Shown: one piece after another, positions 53,418 through 61,232 of the stretch
How the letters are laid out: every line of letters begins with the position of its first letter
Numbering within the stretch: the stretch's first letter is position 1
Source: JAMHWF01 sp964371405
GTDB lineage: Bacteria; Pseudomonadota; Gammaproteobacteria; Burkholderiales; Burkholderiaceae_C
Length of the DNA: 64,000 nucleotides
NCBI GenBank assembly: GCA_964371405.1
Contig: CAYJLV010000008.1
Span: 45,460 to 109,459 of the forward strand
Reading direction: 5' to 3'
Notes under the pieces: model-generated
What the model saw: the letters and a program-made list of their open reading frames with translations, nothing else
The model's database searches: none
Told to the model about the DNA's origin: nothing
Position numbers and translations under genes: made by a program

Positions 53418-54346
53418 AGCGGATCGGCGCCGAACGCAAGGCCACCCTCGACACCGTCGCGGTGGTGTCGCTCGTCGCGTGCTGCGCGTTGTGGGGCCTG
53501 AACCAGGTGGCGGCCAAGCTTGCACTGGCCGAGGTGCCGCCGCTCGCACAGGCGGCGCTGCGCTCGATCGGAGCGGCGGTGCTGGTGTTCGCCTGGTCCG
53601 TGTGGCGCGGCGTGCCGCTCGGTCGGCGCGACGGCACGCTGCCGGGCGGCCTGCTCGCCGGTGCGCTGTTCGCAGCCGAGTTCGGCTGCATCTTCGTCGG
53701 TCTGCAGTTCACGACGGCGTCGCGCATGGCCGTCTTCATCTACCTGGCGCCGTTCGTCGTCGCGCTCGGCATGCCGTTCATCGCGCACGCCGAGCGCTTG
53801 TCGGCGCTGCAGCTTGCCGGCCTGGCGGCTGCGTTCGGCGGGGTCGCGTTCGCCTTCGCCGAGGGCTTCACGCAGCCCTCGGCCGGCGCGCGGCAGTGGT
53901 TCGGCGACGCGCTCGGCGTGCTGGCGGCGCTGCTGTGGGGCGCGACGACGCTGGTCGTGCGTGGCACGGCGCTCGCGCAGGCGTCGGCCGAGAAGACGCT
54001 GCTCTATCAGCTGGCCGTCTCCGGCGTGCTGTTGGCCGCAGCGTCGCCGCTGGCGGGCGAAGGCTGGCCTGCGCGCGTGTCGGGGTTCGTCGTCGGGCTG
54101 CTGGCGTTCCAGACGGTGATCGTCACGTTCGCGAGTTATCTGCTGTGGTTCTGGCTGATCCGGCACTACCCGGCGACGCGACTGTCGGCGTTCACGTTGC
54201 TGACCCCGGTCTTCGGCCTGCTGGCCGGCGCGCTGCTGCTCGGCGAGCCGGTCACGTCGCGGCTGCTGGTTGCGCTGGCGGCGGTCGCGCTCGGCATCTA
54301 CATCGTCAACCGTCCCCCGGTGCGGCGACGCCGGGCGCGCGGCTAG
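53414..54346 (+). CDS. EamA/DMT-family transporter
   Basis: 310 residues with ten predicted membrane helices in two repeats, each beginning with the EamA pattern: CCALWGLNQVAAKLAL (helix 1) and AALLWGATTLVVRGTAL (helix 6). Such proteins export or import metabolites such as amino acids; the substrate cannot be predicted. The ATG at 53414 overlaps the rhombosortase stop (ATGA). The last residues are Arg-rich. Confidence 0.88.
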   Translation: MKRIGAERKATLDTVAVVSLVACCALWGLNQVAAKLALAEVPPLAQAALRSIGAAVLVFAWSVWRGVPLGRRDGTLPGGLLAGALFAAEFGCIFVGLQFTTASRMAVFIYLAPFVVALGMPFIAHAERLSALQLAGLAAAFGGVAFAFAEGFTQPSAGARQWFGDALGVLAALLWGATTLVVRGTALAQASAEKTLLYQLAVSGVLLAAASPLAGEGWPARVSGFVVGLLAFQTVIVTFASYLLWFWLIRHYPATRLSAFTLLTPVFGLLAGALLLGEPVTSRLLVALAAVALGIYIVNRPPVRRRRARG

Positions 54347-54384
54347 ACTGCGTGCACCCATCACACTTCCCGGAGACAGGCTCG

Positions 54385-55050
54385 ATGCTCACGCTATGTG
54401 GTATCCCGATCTCGAACTACTACAACAAGGTCAAGCTGGCGCTGCTCGAGAAGCAGGCGCCTTTCGTCGAGCAGTACGTCGAGACGGGAAGCCGCGACGA
54501 AGCCGTGCTCGCCGCATCACCGCTGGGCAAGGTGCCGTTCATCCGCACCGAGCGCGGCGCGCTGTGCGAGAGCCAGTCGATCCTCGACTACATCGAGGCG
54601 ACCTGGCCCGAGCCGGCGCTGCTGCCCGCCGACCCGTGGGAGCGCGCCAAGGTGCGAGAACTGGCGACCTTCGTCGATCTGCACCTCGAGCTCGTCGCGC
54701 GCGAGCTCTATCCGCAGGCCTACTTCGGCGGCAGCGTCAGCGAGGGCCAGCGCGAGCGCGTGCGCAAGCTGCTGACCAAGAATATCGCCGGCTTCAAGCG
54801 CCTGGCGCGCTTCGCGCCGTACGTCGCGGGCGAGCACTTCACGCAAGCCGATTGCAGTGCCTACGCGAGCCTGCCGCTGGTCGGCATGGCGACGCGCATC
54901 GTGCTCGGCGAAGACCTGCTGCTGGCCGCGGGCGTCGACTGGAAGGCCTACGCCAAGCTCGTCGGCCAGCGGCCGAGCGCGCAGAAGGTCGACGCCGACC
55001 GCAAGGCCGACCAGGAACGCCTCAAGGCGGCGGCCAAGCCGGCGACCTGA
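54385..55050 (+). CDS. Glutathione S-transferase family protein
   Basis: 221 residues. A thioredoxin-like N-terminal domain (MLTLCGIPISNYYNKVKLAL, then SPLGKVPFI with the cis-Pro and CESQSILDYIE with the glutathione-binding Glu-Ser) precedes an all-helical C-terminal domain. It conjugates or reduces with glutathione in the cytoplasm; subfamily not assigned. GGAGA precedes the ATG. It converges on the ferritin-like gene with four bases between stops. Confidence 0.9.
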   Translation: MLTLCGIPISNYYNKVKLALLEKQAPFVEQYVETGSRDEAVLAASPLGKVPFIRTERGALCESQSILDYIEATWPEPALLPADPWERAKVRELATFVDLHLELVARELYPQAYFGGSVSEGQRERVRKLLTKNIAGFKRLARFAPYVAGEHFTQADCSAYASLPLVGMATRIVLGEDLLLAAGVDWKAYAKLVGQRPSAQKVDADRKADQERLKAAAKPAT

Positions 55051-55054
55051 CGCT

Positions 55055-55918
55055 TCAGGCGGCCCGCGGGTCGCCTGCGGCGCCAGCGGCCAGCGAGCGC
55101 GTCAGATCCTTGCGGTAGCGGTTGAGCTCCTGCACGCTCGCGAAGCTGCGCTCCATCAGCAGCGACAGGTTGTGCAGGATGCGCTCGACGACCTTGTTTT
55201 CCCAAACGGCGTCGAACTGGATCTGGCGGTCGAGCCAGGCCTCGAGCCACTGCGGGTCGGGCAGGCGCGACTGCACCGTGTCGCGCGGAAACAGCGCTTG
55301 GTTGACGTGCAGGTTGGTCGGGTGCAGCGCCTGTGCGGTGCGGCGCGCGCTGGCCATCAGCACGCCCACTTTGGCGAACGCGGCCTTCGCTTCGTCGCCG
55401 AAATTCGCGAGAGCGCGCTTCATGTAGCGCAGGTAGGCGCCGCCGTGGCGCGCCTCGTCGCGCGCCAGCGTCTCGTAGATCGCGCGGATCACCGGCTCGG
55501 TGTGCCATTGGGCGGCGCGCCGGTACCAGTGGTTCAGGCGGATCTCGCCGCAGAAGTGCAGCATCAGCGTTTCCAGCGCCGGCGCCGGCTCGAACTCGAA
55601 GCGCACCTCGTGCAGCTCGGCCTCGGTCGGCACCAGCTCGGGCCGGAAGCGGCGCAGGTACTCCATCAGCACCAGCGAGTGCTTCTGCTCCTCGAAGAAC
55701 CAGACGCTCATGAAGGCCGAGAAGTCGCTGTCGTCGCGGTTGTCGCGCAGGAACATCTCGGTTGCGGGCAGTGCCGCCCACTCCGTGATGGCGTTCATCT
55801 TGATCGTGCGTGCCTGCTCGTCCGTGAGCAAGGAGGCGTCGAACCGGTCCCACGGGATGTCGCGGTCCATGTTCCAGCGCACTGATTCGAGCTGCTTGAA
55901 GAGTTCGGGATAGAGCAT
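55055..55918 (-). CDS. Ferritin-like di-iron protein
   Basis: 287 residues, helical. Two di-iron motifs are visible: WFFEEQKHSL (Glu-x-x-His) and LARDEARHGG (Asp-Glu-x-x-His), with further Glu ligands likely in TEWAALPATE. Length and pattern resemble acyl-ACP desaturase-like members of the ferritin superfamily. An oxygenase or desaturase role is possible; the substrate is unknown. The start at 55918 (MLYPELFKQLES) has GAGG eight bases upstream; the upstream extension looks non-coding. It lies 65 bases downstream of corA on the same strand. Confidence 0.8.
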   Translation of the reverse strand: MLYPELFKQLESVRWNMDRDIPWDRFDASLLTDEQARTIKMNAITEWAALPATEMFLRDNRDDSDFSAFMSVWFFEEQKHSLVLMEYLRRFRPELVPTEAELHEVRFEFEPAPALETLMLHFCGEIRLNHWYRRAAQWHTEPVIRAIYETLARDEARHGGAYLRYMKRALANFGDEAKAAFAKVGVLMASARRTAQALHPTNLHVNQALFPRDTVQSRLPDPQWLEAWLDRQIQFDAVWENKVVERILHNLSLLMERSFASVQELNRYRKDLTRSLAAGAAGDPRAA

Positions 55919-55983
55919 GGGGAATACCTCGGGCAGGCGCATCTTAGGCGCCGCGTGTGACAGAACGAATGCGCAGGGGGAAG

Positions 55984-56952
55984 CTACTTGAGCCAACCCT
56001 TGCGCCGGAAGTACCAGAATGGCGTGGCGATCGAGATCAGCATCAGCAGCAGGGCGAACGGGTAGCCCAGGCCCCAGTCGAGCTCGGGCATGGCCTTGAA
56101 GTTCATGCCGTAGATGCTCGCGATCAGCGTCGGCGGCAGCAACGCGACGCTGGCGACGGAGAAGATCTTGATGATCTTGTTCTGGTTGATGTTGACGAAG
56201 CCGACGGTAGCGTCGAGCAGGAAGTTGATCTTGTCGAAAAGAAACGCCGTGTGGCTGTCGAGCGAATCGAGGTCGCGCAGGATCTGCCGCGCCTCCTCGA
56301 ACTGCTCGGCGTTGAGCATGCGGCTGCGCATCATGAAGCTGACGGCGCGCCGCGTGTCCATCACGTTGCGGCGAATGCGGCCGTTGAGGTCTTCCTCGCG
56401 CGCCATCGCGGCGAGCGCCTCGCCCGCGGCCTGGTCGCCGACGTCCTGCTTGAGCACGCGACCGCTGACCGCCTCGAGCTTGTCGTAGATGCTCTCGAGC
56501 GCATCGGCCGAGAACTCGGCATCGGCGTCGTAGAGCTTGAGCAGAACGTCCTTCGCATCCTCGATCAGCGCCGGGATGCGGCGCGCGCGCAGGCGCAGCA
56601 GGCGAAACACGGGCAGATCCTCGCCATGCACCGAGAACAGCACCTTGTTGTGCAGGATGAAAGCGACGCGCACGTTGCGCGCTCCCGCTTCGCTCTCGGC
56701 GTCGACGAGAAAGTCGCTGCGGATGTGCAGCTCGCCGTTGTCCTCCTCGTAGAACCGAGCCGACTCCTCGAGGTCTTCGTCGACGATGTCATCGGGAATC
56801 GTGATTCCGAAGCGGCTCTTGATCCAGCCCTTCTCCTCGAACGTCGGCGATTCGAGGTCGACCCACACCGGCGCCACGTGCGTCAGCGCGTCGAGGCTCT
56901 CGATCTCTTCCTGAAACAAACGGCCGCTGGCCAACGTGAAGACGTTCAGCAT
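55984..56952 (-). CDS. corA: Magnesium/cobalt transporter CorA
   Basis: 322 residues. A long cytoplasmic domain with extended helices is followed by two C-terminal membrane helices; the signature GMN (SIYGMNF) sits just after the first, at about residue 282, and the C-terminus is basic (RRKGWLK). CorA pentamers admit Mg2+ and are gated by internal Mg2+. The start at 56952 (MLNVFTLASG) has GGAG six bases upstream, but this site is locked in the 3' arm of a long hairpin (56959-57043), described separately. Divergent from hpf across 308 bases. Confidence 0.93.
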   Translation of the reverse strand: MLNVFTLASGRLFQEEIESLDALTHVAPVWVDLESPTFEEKGWIKSRFGITIPDDIVDEDLEESARFYEEDNGELHIRSDFLVDAESEAGARNVRVAFILHNKVLFSVHGEDLPVFRLLRLRARRIPALIEDAKDVLLKLYDADAEFSADALESIYDKLEAVSGRVLKQDVGDQAAGEALAAMAREEDLNGRIRRNVMDTRRAVSFMMRSRMLNAEQFEEARQILRDLDSLDSHTAFLFDKINFLLDATVGFVNINQNKIIKIFSVASVALLPPTLIASIYGMNFKAMPELDWGLGYPFALLLMLISIATPFWYFRRKGWLK

Positions 56953-56958
56953 CAAGCT

Positions 56959-57043
56959 CTCCAGCGCAGTCCGTGCTGCGCCGTCGGGTGGGGTCTGCCG
57001 ATGCCGCCCACCCGAGCACAGGCTCGAATCGGCTGCGCTGGAG
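56959..57043 (-). promoter_or_regulatory. corA leader hairpin covering the ribosome binding site
   Basis: In the corA message, CTCCAGCGCAG (from 57043 down) pairs perfectly with CTGCGCTGGAG (ending at 56959). Inside, TCGGGTGGG pairs perfectly with CCCACCCGA (57015-57007 with 56992-56984), extended by a GTGC/GCAC pair across a bulge. The GGAG ribosome site is part of the outer stem, six bases before the AUG. Such a structure should block translation unless opened; Mg2+ is the obvious candidate signal, but that is inference. Confidence 0.65.
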
Positions 57044-57260
57044 CGGACGGTCACCGAGGGTGTGTGGCGTCCAAGGGGGGCTCGCTGAAATGCGACTCGC
57101 GGATTATGGCCCACGACGCTGCGCCAAGCCGCGCGCCGCGCCACGCAAGCGGGCGCCGACCGCGGCTTGTCACTGCCTGGGTTCGGGGGCACACTGGTTT
57201 CGACCCGTTGCGCTGCGCTGTGCGCCGGGTCGTCATGCAATCCCCGTGAAAGGAAGTTCT
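57044..57260 (+). other. Remaining intergenic DNA upstream of hpf
   Basis: With the corA leader it makes a 308-base gap. I see no gene; an open reading frame on the minus strand merely extends corA upstream with Arg/Pro-rich residues. An AAAGGAAG ribosome site at about 57249-57256 serves hpf. A sigma-54-like match near 57188-57201 was rejected. Confidence 0.45.
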
Positions 57261-57602
57261 ATGAACTTGACGATCAGCGGACACCATCTGGAGGTGACGC
57301 CGGCTTTGAGAGAGTACGTGCTTACAAAGCTGGATCGCGTCACGCGACATTTCGACCAGGTGGTGGACATCAACGTGCTGCTCACCGTGGAGAAGCTCAA
57401 GGAGAAGGAACGCAGGCAGAAGGCCGAAGTCACATTGCGCGTCAAGGGCAAGGACATCTTCGTCGAGCATGCGCACGAGGATCTCTACGCCGCGATCGAT
57501 CAACTCGTCGATAAGCTCGACCGCCAGGTCTGCCGCCACAAGGACAAGCTGCAGGACCATCACCACGTCTCGGCCAAGCGCAGCGAGATCAGCGCCGGCT
57601 AG
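57261..57602 (+). CDS. hpf: Ribosome hibernation promoting factor (short HPF/RaiA family)
   Basis: 113 residues. It has the HPF core MNLTISGHHLEVTPALREYV, a basic second helix and strands with KAEVTLRVKGKDIFVEH, then DLYAAIDQLVDKLDRQV. It binds 70S ribosomes in stationary phase and promotes their inactive, protected form. It lacks the long C-terminal domain. A strong ribosome site and a terminator at 57625-57646 frame it as a single transcript. In most proteobacteria rpoN precedes hpf; here corA does. Confidence 0.94.
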   Translation: MNLTISGHHLEVTPALREYVLTKLDRVTRHFDQVVDINVLLTVEKLKEKERRQKAEVTLRVKGKDIFVEHAHEDLYAAIDQLVDKLDRQVCRHKDKLQDHHHVSAKRSEISAG

Positions 57603-57607
57603 GCGAG

Positions 57608-57646
57608 ACGCCTTTCGGCGTTGAGGCGGCCTGCGGGCCGCCTTTT
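57608..57646 (+). terminator. Rho-independent terminator of hpf
   Basis: GGCGGCC (57625-57631) pairs with GGCCGCC (57636-57642) around TGCG, followed by TTTT (57643-57646): a classical terminator. A small hairpin, ACGCC/GGCGT (57608-57621), precedes it. Confidence 0.85.
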
Positions 57647-57732
57647 CGCTGAACCGTTGCTGCAATGCAGCAGTCGAGGGCACAATGACGCGATTGGAGG
57701 GGGCTGTGCGCTACCCGCGCCGGCAGCGTTTC

Positions 57733-57738
57733 TATAAG
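57733..57738 (+). promoter_or_regulatory. TATAAG -10 element for ptsN-hprK
   Basis: TATAAG lies 74 bases before the ptsN ATG, after the hpf terminator, in the only AT-rich patch of this gap. No good -35 is present at 16-18 bases. A promoter is expected here since the terminator isolates ptsN from hpf. Confidence 0.35.
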
Positions 57739-57806
57739 CTAGTTGTTACTGTGAGTGACATCCGCGTTGCGCTCGACCTATCGGCCGAAGCCTGCGCGCC
57801 GAACCG

Positions 57807-58277
57807 ATGAACCGTCTCGCCGCCATCCTTCCTGTCAGCAACGTGTTGGTGGACGTGGACGCGACCAGCAAGAAGCGCGCTTTCGAGCATGCCGGTGTGC
57901 TGTTCGAGAACCTGCACGCCATCGCCCGTGCGACGGTCACCGACAACCTGTTCGCGCGCGAGCGCCTCGGCTCGACCGGCCTGGGGCATGGCGTCGCCAT
58001 CCCGCACGGGCGCATCAAGGGTCTGAAGAGTCCGCTGGCCGCCGTGCTGCGGGTGCGCCAGCCGCTGGGCTTCGATGCGCCCGACGACGAGCCGGTCAGC
58101 GTGCTGATCTTCCTGCTCGTGCCCGAGGCGGCGACGCAGCGCCACCTCGAGATCCTGTCGGAGATCGCCGAGATGCTGTCGGATCGCACGCTGCGCGAGC
58201 GCCTGAAGGCCGAGCCCGAGGCCGCCGGTGTGCACAAGCTGATTTCGGACTGGGAGCCGCTGAAATCGGTCGCCTGA
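57807..58277 (+). CDS. ptsN: PTS EIIA-type nitrogen regulatory protein PtsN
   Basis: 156 residues of the EIIA fructose/nitrogen family. The phosphorylated residue is His67 in AIPHGRIKGL. It takes phosphate from NPr and regulates K+ transport, nitrogen and carbon balance instead of sugar uptake. It is followed by hprK 46 bases later, the usual betaproteobacterial pair. The start MNRLAAILPVSN is the first ATG before the domain. Confidence 0.93.
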   Translation: MNRLAAILPVSNVLVDVDATSKKRAFEHAGVLFENLHAIARATVTDNLFARERLGSTGLGHGVAIPHGRIKGLKSPLAAVLRVRQPLGFDAPDDEPVSVLIFLLVPEAATQRHLEILSEIAEMLSDRTLRERLKAEPEAAGVHKLISDWEPLKSVA

Positions 58278-58323
58278 CCACCCGCGCCGCGATCCCGCAC
58301 GCGCCCGCCTCGAGGGTCCGCGG

Positions 58324-59277
58324 ATGAAGCCGACCGTCATCAGCGCAGAAGTGCTGTTCGAGGAGCATCGCGCTTATCTGCGTTGGGAGTGGATCGCCGG
58401 CCACGCGCACCCGGAGCGGCACTTCGACGACGCTGCAGTGCGAAACGCGCAGTCGTCGGCCGACCTCGTCGGCTACCTGAACTACATCCACCCGTATCGG
58501 GTGCAGATTCTCGGCGCGCGCGAGATCGCCTACCTGAACGACGCCAATGCCGGCGACCACGAGCGGCGCATCCAGCGCATCGTCACGCTCGAGCCGCCGG
58601 TGATGGTCGTCGCGGACGGTCAGACGCCGTCGGACCACTTGGTCGCGACCTGCGAGCGCGCCGACATTCCGCTGTTCGTCACCGCCGAGTCGGCGGGCCA
58701 TGTGATCGACGTGCTGCGCGGCTACCTGAGCCAGCTGTTCGCCGAGCGCACGACGCGCCACGGCGTGTGCATGGACATCCTCGGCCTCGGGGTGCTGCTG
58801 ACCGGCGAGTCGGGCCTTGGCAAGAGCGAGCTGGGGCTGGAGCTGATCTCGCGCGGCCACGGTCTGGTGGCCGATGACGCCGTCGACGTCTATCGCGTCT
58901 CGCAGACCGCGCTCGAAGGCCGTTGCCCCGAACTGCTGATGAACCTGCTTGAAGTGCGCGGCATCGGCCTGCTCGACATCAAGGCCATCTTCGGCGAGAC
59001 GGCGGTGCGTCGCAAGATGCGCCTGAAGCTGATCGTTCACCTGGTGCGCAAGGAGACGATGGAGCGCGAGTTCGAGCGCCTGCCCTACGAGCCGCTGTAC
59101 GAGGAGATCCTCGGCGTCAAGGTGCGCAAGGTCGTGATCGCGGTCGATGCGGGCCGCAACCTGGCGGTGCTGGTCGAGGCGGCGGTGCGCAACACGATCC
59201 TGCAGCTGCGCGGTATCGATACCTACCGCGAGTTCATCGAGCGTCATCAGCAGGCGATCAGCCGCGGCGAGGCCTGA
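58324..59277 (+). CDS. hprK: HPr kinase/phosphorylase
   Basis: 317 residues. The P-loop GESGLGKS is at 161-168, the conserved His146 (RHGVCMD) lies just before it, and the signature EVRGIGLLDI is present. The bifunctional enzyme phosphorylates and dephosphorylates a serine of HPr; in betaproteobacteria it acts on the ptsH product. No HPr or EI gene is in the window. The gene converges on fur with only three bases between. Confidence 0.95.
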   Translation: MKPTVISAEVLFEEHRAYLRWEWIAGHAHPERHFDDAAVRNAQSSADLVGYLNYIHPYRVQILGAREIAYLNDANAGDHERRIQRIVTLEPPVMVVADGQTPSDHLVATCERADIPLFVTAESAGHVIDVLRGYLSQLFAERTTRHGVCMDILGLGVLLTGESGLGKSELGLELISRGHGLVADDAVDVYRVSQTALEGRCPELLMNLLEVRGIGLLDIKAIFGETAVRRKMRLKLIVHLVRKETMEREFERLPYEPLYEEILGVKVRKVVIAVDAGRNLAVLVEAAVRNTILQLRGIDTYREFIERHQQAISRGEA

Positions 59278-59280
59278 CGC

Positions 59281-59709
59281 TCACTTGTGCCGGTTGGTGC
59301 AGTTCTTCTTGGTGCAGACGGCGTACAGCGCGAGCGCGTGGTCCTGCAACTCGAAGCCGCGCTGGTGCGCCACGGCGCGCTGGCGCTTCTCGATCTCCGG
59401 GTCGTAGAACTCCTCGACACGGCCGCAGTCCAGGCACACGAGGTGGTCGTGGTGCTTGCCCTCGTTGAGCTCGAACACCGACTTGCCAGACTCGAAATGG
59501 CTGCGCGACAGGATGCCGGCCTGCTCGAACTGCATCAGCACGCGGTATACCGTGGCCAGGCCGATCTCGGAGCCCTCGGCGAGCAACGACTTGAACACGT
59601 CCTCGGCCGTCATGTGGCGCGTCGACGAGGCATGGAAGACTTCGAGAATCTTCAGCCGCGGCAGCGTCGCCTTCAGGCCGCTGCTCTTGAGTTCCTCGAC
59701 TTGGGTCAT
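59281..59709 (-). CDS. fur: Ferric uptake regulator Fur
   Basis: 142 residues. The winged helix region (LKATLPRLKILEVFHA onward, TVYRVLMQFEQAGIL) and the metal sites are intact: HHDHLVC in the regulatory site, CLDCG and CTKKNC as structural cysteine pairs. It represses iron-uptake genes when Fe2+ is bound. The start at 59709 (MTQVEELKSSGLKATL) matches the usual N-terminus; a longer Arg-rich start is unlikely. Divergent from bamE, a conserved arrangement in betaproteobacteria. Confidence 0.96.
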   Translation of the reverse strand: MTQVEELKSSGLKATLPRLKILEVFHASSTRHMTAEDVFKSLLAEGSEIGLATVYRVLMQFEQAGILSRSHFESGKSVFELNEGKHHDHLVCLDCGRVEEFYDPEIEKRQRAVAHQRGFELQDHALALYAVCTKKNCTNRHK

Positions 59710-59761
59710 GGTGGCGATCTCCCGCGCTGTCCAGGCAGGCGGCCAACGGCTCCGCCGACGA

Positions 59762-59785
59762 TAGAATCGCTCGATCATATCGAGC
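59762..59785 (+). promoter_or_regulatory. bamE -10 element and adjoining palindrome
   Basis: TAGAAT (59762-59767) is a plausible -10 for bamE. Immediately after it, GCTCGAT (59769-59775) and ATCGAGC (59779-59785) form a perfect inverted repeat with a 3-base centre. A protein bound here would cover the transcription start. It does not resemble a Fur box. Confidence 0.4.
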
Positions 59786-59819
59786 CGGGAGCGCCCGCGC
59801 GGCGCACGCCCCCACTGCC

Positions 59820-60353
59820 ATGCCTGTCTCCCGAGTCTGCCGGTCGATGGCCGTGTTCGCCGCCGTTGCGGCCGGCGGCTGCGCGTCGCTGCAGTCGTCC
59901 GAGAACTTTCTCGGCATCGTCACGCCGTACCGGCTCGAAGTCGTGCAGGGCAACGTCGTCACGCAGGAGCAGATCGAGCGCGTCAAGCCGGGGCTGACGC
60001 GCTCCCAGGTGCGCGACATCATGGGCTCGCCGCTGCTGGCCGACCCGTTCCACGCCGACCGCTGGGACTACGTGTTCACGATCCGTCGCCAGGGTGCCGA
60101 GCCGCAGCAGCGCGTCATCGTGTTGCTGTTCGACGGCGAGCGTCTCCTGAGCATCGATGCGCCGGCGCTGCCGTCGGAGCGCGATTTCGTCGCATCCATC
60201 GACACGTTCAAGTCCAAGCGCGACGCCGGCCCGCTGGCGCTGACCGACGAGCAGCGCAAGGCCCTGCCGCCGCCGCGCCAGCCGCAGGCCGAACCGGCCG
60301 CCGCACCGGCCGGCCCGGCGCGCGCCTATCCGCCGCTGGAGCCGCAGTCTTGA
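59820..60353 (+). CDS. bamE: Outer-membrane assembly lipoprotein BamE
   Basis: 177 residues. A lipoprotein signal ends at Cys21 (AAGGCASLQ). The SmpA/OmlA domain is clear: VVQGNVVTQEQIERVKPGLT, then MGSPLLADPFHADRWDYVF. BamE stabilises the BAM complex that inserts outer-membrane beta barrels. The C-terminal 40 residues are Pro/Ala-rich and extend beyond E. coli BamE, as usual in this order. The stop overlaps a possible TTG start of dapB. Confidence 0.93.
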   Translation: MPVSRVCRSMAVFAAVAAGGCASLQSSENFLGIVTPYRLEVVQGNVVTQEQIERVKPGLTRSQVRDIMGSPLLADPFHADRWDYVFTIRRQGAEPQQRVIVLLFDGERLLSIDAPALPSERDFVASIDTFKSKRDAGPLALTDEQRKALPPPRQPQAEPAAAPAGPARAYPPLEPQS

Positions 60354-60364
60354 GCGGCGCTCCG

Positions 60365-61159
60365 ATGAGGATCGCCGTCGCCGGAGCGTCCGGCCGCATG
60401 GGGCGGATGCTGATCGAGGCCGTCGGGGCCGCGCCCGATTGCGTGTTGAGCGGCGCGCTCGACGTTGCCGGTAGCCCGTCGCTCGGCCAGGACGCCGCGG
60501 CGTTCCGTGGCCAGCCGTGCGGCGTGACGATCACCGCCGACCTGCGCGCCGGCCTCGCCGGGGCCGACGTGCTGATCGATTTCACGCGGCCCGAGGGCAC
60601 GCTCGCGCATCTCGCGGTGTGCGGCGCACTCGGCGTCAAGGCCGTGATCGGCACCACTGGTTTCAGCGCTGCGCAGAAAGGCGAGATCGCCGCCCATGCC
60701 GCGCGCCATGCCATCGTGCTGGCGCCCAACATGAGTGTCGGCGTCAACGTCGTGATGGCGTTGCTCGACCAGGCCGCGCGCGCCTTGCGCGACGGCTACG
60801 ACGTCGAGATCGTCGAGGCCCACCACCGCCACAAGGTCGACGCGCCGAGCGGCACCGCGCTGCAGATGGGCGAACTCGTCGCCCGCGCGCAGGGCCGCGA
60901 GCTCAAGGACTGCGCCGTCTATGCGCGCGAAGGTGTCACCGGCGAGCGCGCGCCGGGCTCGATCGGCTTCGCGACGATCCGCGGCGGCGACATCGTCGGA
61001 GACCACACCGTGCTGTTCGCTGGTACCGGCGAGCGCATCGAGATCACGCACAAGTCGAGCAGCCGCGCCACCTATGCCGAGGGCAGCCTGCGTGCGGCGC
61101 GTTTCCTACGCGACCGCCCCCGGGGCCTGTTCGGCATGCGCGACGTGCTGGGCCTCTGA
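60365..61159 (+). CDS. dapB: 4-hydroxy-tetrahydrodipicolinate reductase
   Basis: 264 residues. The nucleotide-binding loop GASGRMG is at residues 7-13, and the active-site motif EAHHRHKVDAPSGTA is intact. It catalyses the second dedicated step toward diaminopimelate and lysine. The ATG at 60365 gives the normal N-terminus MRIAVAGASG; a TTG at 60350 overlapping the bamE stop would add five residues. The gene lies 11 bases after bamE and 10 bases before a leader ORF. Confidence 0.95.
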   Translation: MRIAVAGASGRMGRMLIEAVGAAPDCVLSGALDVAGSPSLGQDAAAFRGQPCGVTITADLRAGLAGADVLIDFTRPEGTLAHLAVCGALGVKAVIGTTGFSAAQKGEIAAHAARHAIVLAPNMSVGVNVVMALLDQAARALRDGYDVEIVEAHHRHKVDAPSGTALQMGELVARAQGRELKDCAVYAREGVTGERAPGSIGFATIRGGDIVGDHTVLFAGTGERIEITHKSSSRATYAEGSLRAARFLRDRPRGLFGMRDVLGL

Positions 61160-61169
61160 TCTGGGCCCG

Positions 61170-61232
61170 ATGAGCCGCCGGGCCGCTCCCAAGGCGAATT
61201 CCGCAGCGCGCAGCGCGGAGGTTGCCTTATGA
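61170..61232 (+). repeat. 63-base leader ORF repeat, copy 2 (before exbB)
   Basis: It encodes MSRRAAPKANSAARSAEVAL, 20 codons plus a TGA that overlaps the exbB ATG (ATGA). Length, the first 17 bases and the late GGAGG are as in copy 1 at 41745-41807. The element lies between dapB and exbB and supplies the ribosome site of exbB. Confidence 0.8.

Noticed and set aside
57188..57201. Possible sigma-54 promoter before hpf (GGCACACTGGTTTC)
   Set aside because: The spacing is right but the -12 element has TC where the invariant GC is needed.
55984..57240. N-terminal extension of CorA by 96 residues through the leader
   Set aside because: The extension is Arg/Pro/Ala-rich, has no homology I recognise, and runs through the hairpin; the ATG at 56952 has the ribosome site and the normal CorA start.
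59281..59819. Search for a classical Fur box in the fur/bamE gap
   Set aside because: The palindrome present (GCTCGAT..ATCGAGC) does not match GATAATGATAATCATTATC or its repeats of GATAAT.
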